Shown here: piece by piece, positions 1 to 11,300 of the stretch
Position numbering within the stretch: the stretch's first letter is position 1
Layout of the letters: every line of letters starts with the position of its first letter
DNA from: Paraphoma chrysanthemicola
Taxonomy: Eukaryota > Ascomycota > Dothideomycetes > Pleosporales > Phaeosphaeriaceae
Direction: 5' to 3'
Assembly (NCBI GenBank): GCA_020744225.1
Contig: JAGMWG010000004.1
Coordinates: 1,178,001 to 1,242,000 of the forward strand
DNA length: 64,000 bases
Translations under genes and position numbers: made by a program
Notes under the pieces: generated by a model
Seen by the model: the letters and a program-made list of their open reading frames with translations, nothing else
What the model was told of the DNA's origin: nothing
Databases searched by the model: none

Positions 1-22
1 TCATGTACTGACAGTGTCTCAG

Positions 23-1981
23 AGTGCAGTCTCACCTGCCACGCGCATTGTGTACATTTTGTTCCCGATTTCTGTGGTATGTCTATGGAAGTGGCTAATC
101 AGATCTTGATGGAGATCAAGAGGACAAGACGAGGCCAATCGGGATCTGGCACGACCAGTGTAGGTATGACTGATCGGACGCTACGGAAACCGCAGCAAGC
201 AAAACCTCTGCCGCCGACTCAGCAGCAGTATCCCCTTTCACCTGGTCAGGACGATCCAAACAGGTACTCGTATGGAAAAGACCAGCCCTCATCTCCACCA
301 GCTGGTCCACCTCGACAACCTTCGTACAATACCGCGTCAGTTGATGCAGCGCGAAAATCTGTTGGCTCATCAAGCGCTACACCGACACCAACTTCTCCAA
401 CCTCGCACCAGCGGCCTCAGCCAGATCGGTCACAATCATCTGTGGCCGCGGCCAATGCGGCAAAGGCTGCAATGGATAAGGCGACTGCGCCTACTCCCCC
501 TTATGGAAGAACCCAGTCAGATAATTACATGGCAACGGGTGGCCGAGGGTCGGGAGGATACCCACAGGATCAGCGACTCCCTCTACAACCGCAACAGCCA
601 CCGCCACCGCAACATGCACCTTACGATCCTGCCGCATTTGCCAATATTCCAGGCCAGTCTGGGCAACCACAGCAGCAGCCAATGTCGCCATACATGCAAC
701 AAAAGACATCCTTCCCACACCCAGTACAACCACAACAGGCCCAACCACAGCAACAGCCTCCTCTGCAACCACAAGCCCATGCACAGCAAGCGCCGCCACA
801 ACAACCATCGAAACAGGTTATACCAGCCAAGGCGCCAGACAATAAGGTCACTCCTCCAGCGAACACCCAGGGTACTGGGCGACGAATCGGACTCGACCAC
901 TTCAACTTCCTCGCAGTTCTTGGAAAGGGTAACTTCGGAAAGGTGATGTTGGCAGAGACCAAGAGCACAAAGCAGTTGTATGCTATCAAGGTGCTGAAGA
1001 AGGAGTTCATCATCGAAAACGATGAAGTGGAAAGCACACGCTCGGAGAAGAGAGTCTTCTTGATCGCAAATAAGGAGAGGCATCCATTCCTGCTTAGTCT
1101 GCACGCCTGTTTCCAGACCGAGACCAGAGTGTACTTCGTCATGGAGTACATTAGTGGTGGCGATTTGATGTTGCACATTCAAAGAGGTCAATTTGGTACT
1201 AAACGTGCTCAGTAAGTCAACCAACAATTTGACTTGGTGCGCGACTAACAATTCGGTAGGTTTTATGCGGCAGAAGTCTGTTTGGCCCTGAAGTATTTCC
1301 ACGAAAATGGTGTCATCTACCGAGATTTGAAGCTCGACAACATTCTTCTTACACTTGATGGACACATCAAGATTGCTGACTACGGTCTTTGCAAGGAAGA
1401 AATGTGGTACGGCTCGACGACAAGCACATTTTGCGGAACGCCTGAGTTTATGGCTCCGGAGGTAAGATTGTATCACGTTCGTAGAGAATGACTTACTAAT
1501 ATGATATGCGCAGATTCTTCTGGACAAAAAGTACGGCCGAGCCGTTGACTGGTGGGCATTCGGTGTCCTGATCTACCAAATGCTCCTGCAGCAATCGCCC
1601 TTCCGTGGCGAAGACGAAGACGAGATTTACGACGCCATCCTGGCAGATGAGCCTCTCTACCCGATCCACATGCCGCGCGATTCAGTGTCGATTCTCCAGA
1701 AGCTATTGACTCGCGAACCTGAAATGCGTCTTGGCTCAGGGCCTACGGACGCGCAAGAGATCATGTCTCATGCCTTTTTCAGGAACATCAATTGGGATGA
1801 CATCTACCACAAGAGAGTCGCGCCACCCTTCATACCGACCATCACAAGTGCGACTGACACCAGCAATTTCGACACGGAGTTCACGAGCGTCACGCCAGTG
1901 CTTACCCCCGTGCAGAGTGTGCTTAGCCAGGCCATGCAAGAAGAGTTCCGAGGTTTCTCATACTCTGCGGACTTCAATTAG
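23..1981 (+). CDS. PKC1: Protein kinase C (PKC1/PkcA), C-terminal part, 5' end outside the window
   Basis: Exons <23-1211, 1260-1461 and 1514-1981. The window opens at the end of an intron (CAG at 20-22), inside the second C1 zinc domain (residues ECSLTCHAHC, then VPDFCGMSMEVANQIL). A long Gln/Pro-rich linker follows, then an AGC kinase domain: glycine loop GKGNFGKV, catalytic lysine in YAIKVLKKEF, YRDLKLDN, and CGTPEFMAPE after the activation loop. The magnesium motif reads DYG rather than DFG, which I recall as normal for fungal Pkc1. The C-terminal extension has the turn-motif region and the hydrophobic motif FRGFSY. In the family this kinase relays Rho1 signals at the cell surface to the cell-wall integrity MAP kinase pathway. 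Introns are 48 and 52 nt. The regulatory N-terminus (HR1, C2, first C1) lies upstream of the window. Confidence 0.96.
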
Positions 1982-3686
1982 ACGACGTTCATTCGCATTA
2001 ACAGCGGGCGAAAGAGTTGAATGCGGTATTCATTCTCCTCAACCAGCGTATCTACGACCTAGGACTTCAGTCTGCGTCGCTTGCACAGCATCATGGCTTG
2101 CTTTGGCTTTTCGGAATACTCTTTCAATCTTTGGCGATACCTTTCGCAATCAGGCTTCCCCTTCGTTACACGGGGCTTTGTAATGCTATTTGAGCGAGCA
2201 GTTGGGCATGGCGCTTGAGCGATGAGATCCTTAATGTAGCATGGGGGAGCGACGGGAAGGGATCGGGGAGTGTTGGGTAGGAACATTGCTATATATGCTG
2301 ACTACGGCGGGGGGGGGGGGGGGGGGGGGGGGGGCGGCGTACAAAAAAGAGCAGTGAGAAATTATTGCTACAGCGAGGTTTTGGGGGGCTCGGGGGACTT
2401 TTCCAATCATAAGTGAGGGGTTTGGTTGGAGATTGTGTGAACTGGAATAAGAACGGAAATAGTAGAAAACAGTTCCTCACGCACCAAGTACGCACGTGCA
2501 TCGAATTTTTCTCTGTCGACCCCGAGAGATCCAAGCATGACGTCGGATTGAAGATCCATGCAAGTGTGTGTCCACTCGCAGTATTAACCGTTGACGAATT
2601 TGCGGCTCAAACGTAAACAACAAGAAGTGCAGCCATTCACCCTACTCAAGCCCATACTTTCGCAAGCATTTACTTGTACTAATTTACAACACTCAATCGA
2701 TTATAGCAGAACTGTTTCCCGAATACTACAAGTAAATATGCGTAAACGGGTGAAAGACACACAGTAGTGACGGAAGACGTGCAGTGCAACTACATACCTT
2801 CTAAGTAGTAATCAAGCCACCTCCATGTTGCGAAAAAGATAGTACAATACTCAATCCTTAAGTATAAACGTTTCTCAGCAGGCAAGTTAGGATATACAAG
2901 GCTGAAAAGGAAATCCATTTGTGAAGCAAGCAGGCGGGCAGTATATTCAAGGTCCAGTCCAGTCCCACCTACCCTTATTTTTCGCACATGACAACTCTCA
3001 TAAGCATAACTATATATATACCCTACTCGTAATTCAAGATATGCGGATTCCCTTCTTCGTGATTGCGAATAAGCAAGTTAGTCTTTGCTTGCACACAGCT
3101 GTGATGGGATGTGAAGTGTTTGAGAATAACTTCATTATCTTAGTCAGATATGTGTCATGGTACATGCAAGTGCGAGAGTGAGTACAGCGACGAAGTTGTG
3201 ATGAGACTTGAACGGACTTTGATTTTATGTATACTCAATCATTCGAGCGCCCGGCGGGCGCGAGATTCACATTTGCTGGCAGGTATGTACAGTAGTAATA
3301 GTGTGCGTAATCGCATCTTCTTTGGAAGCGTGTAACGAGATGCGCGCTGCGATGTATACTTGAGATGCGGGCTGACAGTTATATGGATATGCATGGGCAT
3401 GTGTATGATGTGCATGACATGTGGGAGATTTCAGGGACGGTGTGCATGTTGACGCAAGTATGTCCAAAAGCAAGTCGATTAAGATTATGTGAGGAATTTT
3501 TTTGGAATGAGTTGGTTTCATGCATTCGAACATTCTCGTGAAGAAAACGGCACTACGAGAGACGTAACTGGACTCGTGCGCCATCGTCCAGTGATTCGAT
3601 ATTCCTCGGTCTTACGGAATCAAATAGTAGTTATTCACACTGCTTCAGCAACGTCCATGACCGCCTCTACCAAATTTACAGCCAAT
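1982..3686. other. Intergenic region, convergent (PKC1 and CWF19 3' ends), with a 26-nt G homopolymer
   Basis: Both flanking genes end here, so the stretch should hold two 3' untranslated regions. I see no credible coding frame; the short open frames lack coding character and family features. The one striking element is an uninterrupted run of 26 G at 2309-2334, about 330 bases after the PKC1 stop. Confidence 0.6.
2309..2334 (+). repeat. Poly-G homopolymer, 26 nt
   Basis: An unbroken run of 26 guanines, flanked by ACTACGGC and CGGCG. It lies in the probable PKC1 3' untranslated or terminator region. Such a run can form G-quadruplexes and is unstable in length. It is also a common place for sequencing or assembly error, so its exact length should not be trusted. 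Confidence 0.9.
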
Positions 3687-5816
3687 TCATTGTCCCTCAA
3701 CGAGCACCCTCGTCCAATCAAACTTCTTCCACCCTTTTCTCCACTTGTCTGCCCTGCGATCCCCCTTCACCCATCGTCCCTGCCTTTTCTGCACCTCAAT
3801 GTCTACATCCAACATGCCGCCCAGCGTCTCCCTGGCGAACAAATCGCCCCTAGGCCATCTGCGCTCATCCTCGACAATATGGCCCATACCGCCATCGAGT
3901 TCGAACCAGACGTGAAAGTACGGCATTTCTTTGGCCAAGCTGCGGCGAAACGCCTGCTTTCCGAGGCCCTGTCGCGAGGCTTTGAGCGTGTCGATAATGG
4001 GCTTGTGCTGGGACCATTCATTATCGGATGTGAGGATTGCTTCGCGGAAGAATGCGGGCGCTGTATCCCCGAGTTCGAAAGGAATGGGCACGGCGTTGAG
4101 GGCGGCGTGCAGTTTGCGCCCGGGGTTGGCGGCGTTTTCGTAGAAGATGACGTCCCGGCCTTGGTCGTGGTACATACGTGTAAGGCATTTCATAAAGTTG
4201 CGAAGTTCTTCCCATTCGTCGTCGTCGCATTCGAGGAGGTTGGTACGGTGTTGGATGGGTGCGATGACGGCGCCGCCGTCGCTGATTTCGGGCTCGGTGG
4301 GCATAGTAAGGAAAGTGCGTGTGGCGAGAGAGACGATGGGGGCAATTGGGGGTTGAGGAGGGGATTTGTCTTCGTGGTGACAGAGGGGACAAGAGTCGAG
4401 GATGCGGTTCATCTTTTGGTAGTCTTGGATGGCTTGGTTGCGGAGATTGACAGAGGATTTGGGTGCTCGTGCAGCCAGCTTGGTCGCGTTGTCATCGATG
4501 TAGTCGAGGTCGTTGTCGAATTTACCGTCCTTTGCAATCTTTTCGGCGAGAATCATGCCTTCGCCGCCTGCTTGACCCTTGGTACGACGCTCTTGTCGTA
4601 CCATGTCGTCAATGCTCATGTCTTCATTCTCTTTGACCAGACCTCGCTCTTGACCGCGTTTGTTCGTCAGCGCAATCACTTCGCCCTGTCGACCGCCAGC
4701 TAGCATGCGGTTGTCCATGGCATTTAACATGACTACATCGCGATTGCTGCCCCCTGTCGTGCCGGCAAGCGCAGCATTGTACTCGGCTTCCAGCTGAGCA
4801 GCGTTTGGAGCCTTCTTCAGTTTCGCCTTCATCATCTGGGCCTTAAGTCTGTTGAGCTCGGTTTGGCTAAGTGCCACCATGGGTGTTGTATCCGGCACGA
4901 CCTCGCCCTGTGGTAGCTCCTCATCTTCGTGCTGTGGTTGAGAGGCTCGATGTATGCCTGCCTTCAGTCTACGCTCCTCATACAGCTCCCCAGATGGCTT
5001 CTCTTTCCCAACGTAGTCTTTTCCATACATTTTCCGCCGATCTAGCTCGATCTCTTCTTCTCGTGCTTCGTCAAAGTCCTGTAGGTCACCGTACTTTTCC
5101 ATGGCAACGTCCTCGACGCTTCGCCCACTCTCCTCCGCATTCCGGTAAATGCCCTTGAGCTTTGTCATACGCCACTGTGCACCAGAATCACCAAAAGTGT
5201 AATTGACCTGTCTTTGCGCTGGTTGATCTGCTGTTGTTTCCTGCTCCGTGTCAAGGTCCCCCAGATGGTGGTTCAGCTCTGCTTGGTGGATCTTGAGGGC
5301 ATGTTGCTTCTCCGCCGAGGCCTTGACATATGTTGTCTTCTCTTCTCTTTTCTTCCGCTGCACGTAGTCCACATCCATAGACGATGGCGCCTTCATCCAA
5401 TCGTCGCGCTCCAAGTCCGCGTCCGCTGCTTCTTCCAGCCGACGGTCCAATATGTCGTCGTTCGCCGGTGGATACTCCTTTCCACGCGTATGTTCATCCG
5501 ACGAAGATTCGTCCTCTTCGAAATGTCGCGATTTGCGCTTCTTCGTCAGACGATCTTCGTCATCACTAGATGGCGATCGACTGCGCCGTTCCTTGTGCCT
5601 TCGATGTGATCTTTCGTCGCCATCCCTCTCTCGTCGCTTTCTCTGCGCGCGTTCTTCTGACGTCTCGCGATGATGACGCGATCGCTTGTGTCTGTGTCGC
5701 TCGTCTCGGTCCTCGCGGTCGCGGTGGTGTCGTGAGGAGTGATGTTTGTCGCGTTTCTTCCTGTCGTCCTTCTTCTTGCTATCGGCCAGCTCTTTTTCAA
5801 AGTCTTCCAGACCCAT
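3687..5816 (-). CDS. CWF19: Cwf19-type spliceosome/debranching-associated protein
   Basis: Intronless, 709 aa from the chosen start MGLEDFEKELADSKK, which matches the usual N-terminus of fungal Cwf19 proteins. The frame is open for 85 more codons upstream, but that extension looks non-coding. Residues about 15-110 form a very basic, charged Lys/Arg/His/Asp region typical of splicing factors. The C-terminal third holds the two CwfJ domains: SCPLCHHED starts the first, and YENAANPGRKLHAALNAVP and the tail MLDVDIEVQKRQGRWVKGD belong to the second. The family associates with the Prp19/Cdc5 (NTC) complex and late spliceosomes, and relatives influence lariat debranching by Dbr1. It acts in the nucleus. 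The gene diverges from GPN1 across a 329-bp shared promoter. Family assignment is strong; no biochemical role can be read beyond it. Confidence 0.93.
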   Translation of the reverse strand: MGLEDFEKELADSKKKDDRKKRDKHHSSRHHRDREDRDERHRHKRSRHHRETSEERAQRKRRERDGDERSHRRHKERRSRSPSSDDEDRLTKKRKSRHFEEDESSSDEHTRGKEYPPANDDILDRRLEEAADADLERDDWMKAPSSMDVDYVQRKKREEKTTYVKASAEKQHALKIHQAELNHHLGDLDTEQETTADQPAQRQVNYTFGDSGAQWRMTKLKGIYRNAEESGRSVEDVAMEKYGDLQDFDEAREEEIELDRRKMYGKDYVGKEKPSGELYEERRLKAGIHRASQPQHEDEELPQGEVVPDTTPMVALSQTELNRLKAQMMKAKLKKAPNAAQLEAEYNAALAGTTGGSNRDVVMLNAMDNRMLAGGRQGEVIALTNKRGQERGLVKENEDMSIDDMVRQERRTKGQAGGEGMILAEKIAKDGKFDNDLDYIDDNATKLAARAPKSSVNLRNQAIQDYQKMNRILDSCPLCHHEDKSPPQPPIAPIVSLATRTFLTMPTEPEISDGGAVIAPIQHRTNLLECDDDEWEELRNFMKCLTRMYHDQGRDVIFYENAANPGRKLHAALNAVPIPFELGDTAPAFFREAILTSDNEWSQHKPIIDTLKASRQGLGKQAFRRSLAKEMPYFHVWFELDGGMGHIVEDERRWPRGDLFARETLGGMLDVDIEVQKRQGRWVKGDRRADKWRKGWKKFDWTRVLVEGQ

Positions 5817-6145
5817 TTTCGCCGACGTAGCGAGGGTAAGACGATGGGATTTTTGAATGCGTGAGTCGTTGAGGGTGAATGCGAAGGAGATGCAGAGTGA
5901 CGAAAGTTTCGCGATTCGGGAGCTATGACCTTGAACATGACGCAGGGCTAGCGCAACGGGCGCCCCGCCAAAGAATTTACGACGCGCCTTCTCTGTAGTT
6001 TCGTCTACCTCGCGCCTTTGCATGACCACCAAACAACAGACGAACCCTCTCACAAACCCCCTCATAGTCATTCACCCGGAGACTGAGCCCGGAGAAAAAA
6101 CCCATCATCGGATCTGGACTTTATCACTCAGCACAAGACATTAAT
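5817..6145. promoter_or_regulatory. Shared divergent promoter of CWF19 and GPN1
   Basis: A 329-bp gap separates the two start codons on opposite strands, so both promoters and 5' leaders must lie here. No precise TATA element or factor site could be assigned with confidence. Confidence 0.6.
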
Positions 6146-7486
6146 ATGTCAACCTCAAAAGCGCCCTCGGGCTCCACGCCTGCGCCCACCTCGTCAGACC
6201 CTCCAGTCGCCATTGTATGCGTCGGTATGGCCGGTAGCGGCAAAACGACCTTCATGCAGCGCCTTGTCTCACACATCTACACGCATCCTGACCCCACCAA
6301 GAGCGAGCCCGCTGTTTCCAAAACCTCGCCGAACCCGCCGTACATTATCAATCTAGATCCCGCCGTGCACCATGTGCCTTTCACACCGAACATCGATATC
6401 CGGGATAGTGTCAACTACAAGGAGGTCATGAAGCAGTTCAATCTCGGGCCGAATGGGGGGATTCTGACGAGTTTGAATCTGTTCAGCACGAAGATTGATC
6501 AGGTTATTGGATTGTTGGAGAAGCGAACACAGCCGCCGGAACCAGTCGAGGAGACGGAACAGACGACGGTCGAGTTCATGACGAACAGCGGCAAGGATAA
6601 GCCTGCGGCACCTGCACAGCAACCACAAGTGAAGCACATTCTCGTCGACACACCAGGGCAGATCGAAGTCTTTGTCTGGTCGGCAAGTGGCGAGATCTTG
6701 CTCTCAAGTTTGGCCAGCACCTTCCCGACAGTCATTGCATACATCATCGACACGCCGCGCACAACGAGCACAAGCACCTTCATGTCTAACATGCTCTACG
6801 CCTGCTCGATCCTCTACAAGACCAAGCTGCCTATGATACTCGTCTTCAACAAGACCGACGCACAAGATGCCGAGTTTGCACAGAAATGGATGACCGACTT
6901 CGAGGCCTTCCAAGCCGCACTCCGCGGCGAAGAAGAAGGCGGAACTTTTGGTGGCGATGGCATCGGCGGCGGAAGCGGCTACATGGGCAGTCTGCTCAAC
7001 AGCATGTCCCTCGTGCTTGAGGAGTTCTACAAGCACCTCAGTGTCGTAGGCGTCAGCGCCATGACGGGCGATGGTGTCGACGAATTCTTCCAAGGCGTCG
7101 AAGCAAAGAAGCAGGAATTCATCAATGATTACCAGCCCGAACTCGAGCGCCGACGAGCAGAGCGGGAAAAGGAAAAGGAAACCACTCGCCAACGCGAACT
7201 CGACAAACTCATGAAGGACATGAAAGTCGGCGGCGCGGGCGCAAAGCCCAGACTTCGACCGAAGAAAGAAGAGCCAGAGACGGTTAGTGATGTCGAAGAC
7301 ACGAATTCTGACGACGATGACGACGAAATGCGCGATCCCAACGACGATTACGTCGAGGAAGACGATTCAGACGATCCAGATAGCACGCTGAAGCAGCGAT
7401 ATCAGCAAGCCCTCAAGGATAGTGGCGCAGGCCAAAACGACGACGCGAGTTTTGCGCGATACGTGCAGGCCGCAAAGTTTGGTTGA
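6146..7486 (+). CDS. NPA3: GPN-loop GTPase 1 (Npa3/GPN1)
   Basis: Intronless, 446 aa. The P-loop is GMAGSGKT at residues 27-34 and the defining Gly-Pro-Asn loop is GPN at 101-103 (QFNLGPNGG). The switch motif VDTPGQIE and guanine-specificity motif NKTD (VFNKTDAQDAEF) are also present. The C-terminal about 110 residues are highly charged, with an Arg/Glu-rich helix then acidic Asp/Glu runs (SDDDDDEMRDPNDD), as in other GPN1 proteins. The family is needed for cytoplasmic assembly and nuclear import of RNA polymerase II. The longer acidic tail separates GPN1 from GPN2 and GPN3. A 182-aa open frame overlapping the 3' end (7422-7970) is not considered a gene. Confidence 0.95.
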   Translation: MSTSKAPSGSTPAPTSSDPPVAIVCVGMAGSGKTTFMQRLVSHIYTHPDPTKSEPAVSKTSPNPPYIINLDPAVHHVPFTPNIDIRDSVNYKEVMKQFNLGPNGGILTSLNLFSTKIDQVIGLLEKRTQPPEPVEETEQTTVEFMTNSGKDKPAAPAQQPQVKHILVDTPGQIEVFVWSASGEILLSSLASTFPTVIAYIIDTPRTTSTSTFMSNMLYACSILYKTKLPMILVFNKTDAQDAEFAQKWMTDFEAFQAALRGEEEGGTFGGDGIGGGSGYMGSLLNSMSLVLEEFYKHLSVVGVSAMTGDGVDEFFQGVEAKKQEFINDYQPELERRRAEREKEKETTRQRELDKLMKDMKVGGAGAKPRLRPKKEEPETVSDVEDTNSDDDDDEMRDPNDDYVEEDDSDDPDSTLKQRYQQALKDSGAGQNDDASFARYVQAAKFG

Positions 7487-10400
7487 AGGGTTTGACATGC
7501 AAGGACACACGGAGCGTCGAAAACTTGCCATCTGCAAGTGTCAGTTCTCGCGCATCGAAGTGTACTGCAGCGTGCACATCGCCATCGTGCCTCTAGAATC
7601 CTGGTGTCGCGCTCGGGAGAGTCAGCTGCAGGTCCGCATGTGCATTGGGGAAGCACATGTAAGGTTCATGCTGTTGGGCGAAAACAGCGATTTCGCATGC
7701 TTGCATACACAGCCCGTGTTTCGTTTCGTGTCGTCTCATCTTCACATGCTCATGTCCTCAGCATCAGAAGGAGTATCGGCAGACATGCGTGGTCAGCGTC
7801 TGGACCTCTTGTTTGCGCCGTGGCATTTTCTGGACTCCCCACGTTGGGTAGTGTATGTCTTAGACATGGCGGCGGGCGGGCGGGCGCAGGCGGAATCTGG
7901 GAATGCGCATGTTACACTGCGGTGCGATTGCTGCAGGGCAGGGAGAAGGGAAGAAAAGCAACGAGAATAGCATGCAGGGAACACGAGCAGGCTGTCAGTT
8001 TCGAGGTATTGGACTACATGCATCGAGGCTTGACGAACCACGTTTGTGTTACATGCCTTGCACATGAATTTCTTGCCACTTGCCCAGAAGATCGTTTGTC
8101 TCTAGAAATGTGAGTCCCTTGTACCTGTTCTGTACTGTCACAATGGGCCAACCAAAGACCAACGTCTTCTCCCACGATGCTAAGTTCGTCCAGTTCATTC
8201 TTTTGAAGAGGACTCCAAAGCCCCCTCTCTAGTTCCAGCCCCAACCTTGATCACGGCAGTGCGGTCGCACAAGCACGGCAGCCCTACTCCCGCAGCTGCA
8301 GACCCGCTCGCTTCGAGTCATTTTGACATGAGCATCGTATCAGCCACAGTCGCGCGGCACCTGTCGAGCAACACTCGTCGCCACTGACAGCGTAATCCTT
8401 GCAGCGTCCGTGTGTGGATCGGGAATGACAGGTAGCCACGGTGGTGCTTGTTGAGATGCAGGATGCTCAGGCTGTGTGGGGTTTGGGTGGGGTGTAATGT
8501 CGTGCATAGAGTGGATTATCGAGTCGAAGGGGGTGGAGACAAAGATGTTAGACGTTGAGCTTAAAGTGGTTGCTATTTCTGGCGTTTCTTCCATTGATTA
8601 AGTGCTTTCTCATTGAAGAAGTGATTACGATGACCGCGATTGGATACTCTGCACCAGTTCAGTACTTGAACCAACGTCGACAAGTCTTGTGACGCACGAG
8701 GTGGAACACATCTGTTGTCAGTTCGCCATCGTACAGTATAGAAGGCCCTTCGCTATCAGAATCTGGGAGGCGAAAAAAGGGTTTTCGTATCGTGAGACTG
8801 CACGACGTTGTACAAATGACACCCGCATTCGGTGTAAGCCAGGCACATGGCGTTCTCGTAAGACGAGGCTCAACGTGTGGAATCGCCACGGTCGAAGCTC
8901 AACACCTGCATTGCCTGAATGCGAGAAGCCGTGTGAGATGGCCAGGCTGTGGATTTTCGCTCATCCTGGTACTCTTGATATTTGGTTACGATGAATCGCA
9001 TATATTTCAAGGCGAGGTGAGCGATGTCGTTGACCCTGGACCGGGGAAACGGGCACAACGAGGTCCTGAAACCATGACCTGCATTGTTCAAAATGCTGTG
9101 TAGCAGGAGCTTCCCGATCGTTACCCCGCACAGCCACAAACCTGCTGTCTTACTCATTTACAGATCTGCAAACAGATTAACGAGGAGGCAATGTCGTACT
9201 GCAGCAGCCATCCCGCCGCTCCCCTCAGTTGGGGTCAATAGCGCCAATCCAAGCCACGAGGCTGTATCGGGAAGCCGTTGTGTTGCGTGCACAACGCGCA
9301 AAAGCTACGTACTCGCGTGTGGCCACAGTGCCTCTGTCGTGGTCTGCGGAGTCTGTGATGCGTGTATGGTGTCACCACGCCAATCGTATGTTGTCGAACC
9401 CCTGGCACGACTCCCAGGCTAACAGTGAGATACCAAATGCTGAGTGGCTTGGTGCAGCTGATTTCGTAAGATTTTGATCGGGTAGACTTCATTACGACTT
9501 TTGTGCGCTCGTGACACTGTGTATGAATGCGGCGATAGAGGGCCAGATGTGGTGATCGTCCAGTGAAAGCCTGTCTCGGTCAAATTCACGGATACAACTC
9601 CATACTGCGGAGAAATACACGGGTCGCATTCGCTCCACCCAGCCATTAGTCGCACAAGTTGGCGAGGATGACAACTCACTTCGCGAGCCATCTGAATGGA
9701 TGTGCTTCCGCTGTGCCGTGACAGGGGAAGGCCCTTTGAAGTCGTACGACCTGGCATGATTAGCGTAGAACCCTGAATGCCTGGTGAGGGTCTGCAGCCG
9801 TTGCCGGGAGCGTCAGTGTTGTGACTGACGGTTGTCAGTACCCTAACTTAGTTTTCTTGGTTTAATCTCCTTGCAGACGCGAGGCCGACCGTATGCCGTG
9901 TGTATGTGAGAGAAGGACCGTCAAGAAAGTTCAGAATATTGGGTCTGTGTCGTCCGCATCGAAGGTTCCGCGAGAAGGAACATGAGGTGGCAAGTCAGCC
10001 GAGTGCACTCGGAGCATTTATTGACGTCACAGATTGTAACTGCTGGAAAGATACAGACGAGCGCCTTCCTCCATCCCGTCACATACACGACACAAAACTA
10101 GACACCAGAAACACCCAGGAGCTGTGGCCTCGTCTCAACGTCTGGCAACGCTTATCCGGCGAAGCCAGTGTAGTTCGGATAGGGCTCAACACTGCTGCGC
10201 TCAAGCCAATGACCAGCAGCGGACGCTGTTCCTTCCGCCTTAAGGTTGCCCACCCGCCTCACATGCAGATCATTGCAGGCCCTAGTTTTTGAAGCTCAAC
10301 GCTGCAGGGACCAAGTGAGGCAAATTTAGCGACGTTGTCTTTTCGTGACATAAGATTGGCGTATTGAGTAGAGCGACCCGTGAGACGGCATCATTTGGCT

Positions 10401-11300
10401 GCATCGTCCCCGGCAACCCCTCACGATGCCCAATCTTGCCGCGCGCTCGAGAAAGTCAACGCTTAGTCAAGTGCGGAGGTGCACGATTAGGTTTGCGATA
10501 GTCTCGCATGAAGAATCAAGTCGATAGTCTGTCCACTCAGCATCGAATGCGGGCAATGGCTTGATTTAGCGCGAACCACGGATGACAGCGGCGAGAAGAC
10601 CTTAGCTTGAACCGTTGTTCAGTCATTGTTGTGGCTTCATCGGTGTGGAAATTCGGGGGCTGGGGAACAGAATGCAATAATGCTGCCGTGAGGATCAAAC
10701 ACGGAACTTGCCGTGAACGAATGCTATTCCGTCAGAATATTGTTGAGAAATGGCAGGAGGCTTCGGATGTGATGGAGCGTGTAAGCACGGGGTCTCGCGT
10801 GTAGGCAGGGCCGTTGTTCAATTAGATCTCTTTCGATTGTTGTGCTACTCCATAGCTACACCTTGCAGGGCCGTGCTGCGGTCTGAAAACAGAAAACAAA
10901 CGCTGGTGCACCTGTAGCAGGGCGGGGTATCCATGTATTCCTCACCACTCCCCGGACAAAAGATGCAGCCACCTCGCACCACCTGAGCTGACCAAAAAAA
11001 AACTCATCCGCACGTTGAACTCGTGCTAGGCCGTGTCGAGGATGAAACCAATAGCTCCCGAAGCATACCGAAGTAACATCGGCTATAGTAGAGTAAAGAT
11101 ACACAGAAGAGAAAGGTACTCTGGCTGGGCGGAAAGCCTCAACCCAAAAACTCCTGTTGTTATCGTAGCCTTGACGGCATGCGTCTATTTTCCGCGTGCG
11201 GCATTTTGAACGCCGAAAAGATGATTCGTAGCCTCCAGCGCCTCGCTAGTACAGCACATGGCGGACATCCGGGTAGTACGAGAGAAGCGAATCTACACTC
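7487..11300. other. Long intergenic region (3.8 kb) without recognisable genes
   Basis: The stretch lies between the 3' ends of GPN1 and the FlbC-like gene. Open frames on both strands are at most about 190 codons, lack recognisable domains and are not supported by splice-site series. I found no tRNA T-arm, CRISPR-like or inverted-repeat structure. It is large for a gap between two 3' ends in a compact fungal genome, so untranslated regions, non-coding RNA or decayed repeats are possible, but nothing specific can be claimed. Confidence 0.5.

Noticed and set aside
583..1527. 314-codon minus-strand open frame
   Set aside because: It is antisense to the PKC1 linker and kinase domain; Leu/Trp/Arg-rich composition mirrors the Gln/Pro codons of the real gene.
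3489..4703. 404-codon plus-strand open frame
   Set aside because: It is antisense to the strongly conserved C-terminal region of CWF19 and its translation has no domain.
7422..7970. 182-codon plus-strand frame overlapping the GPN1 end
   Set aside because: It starts inside GPN1 in another frame, has no recognisable family and looks like 3' untranslated sequence.
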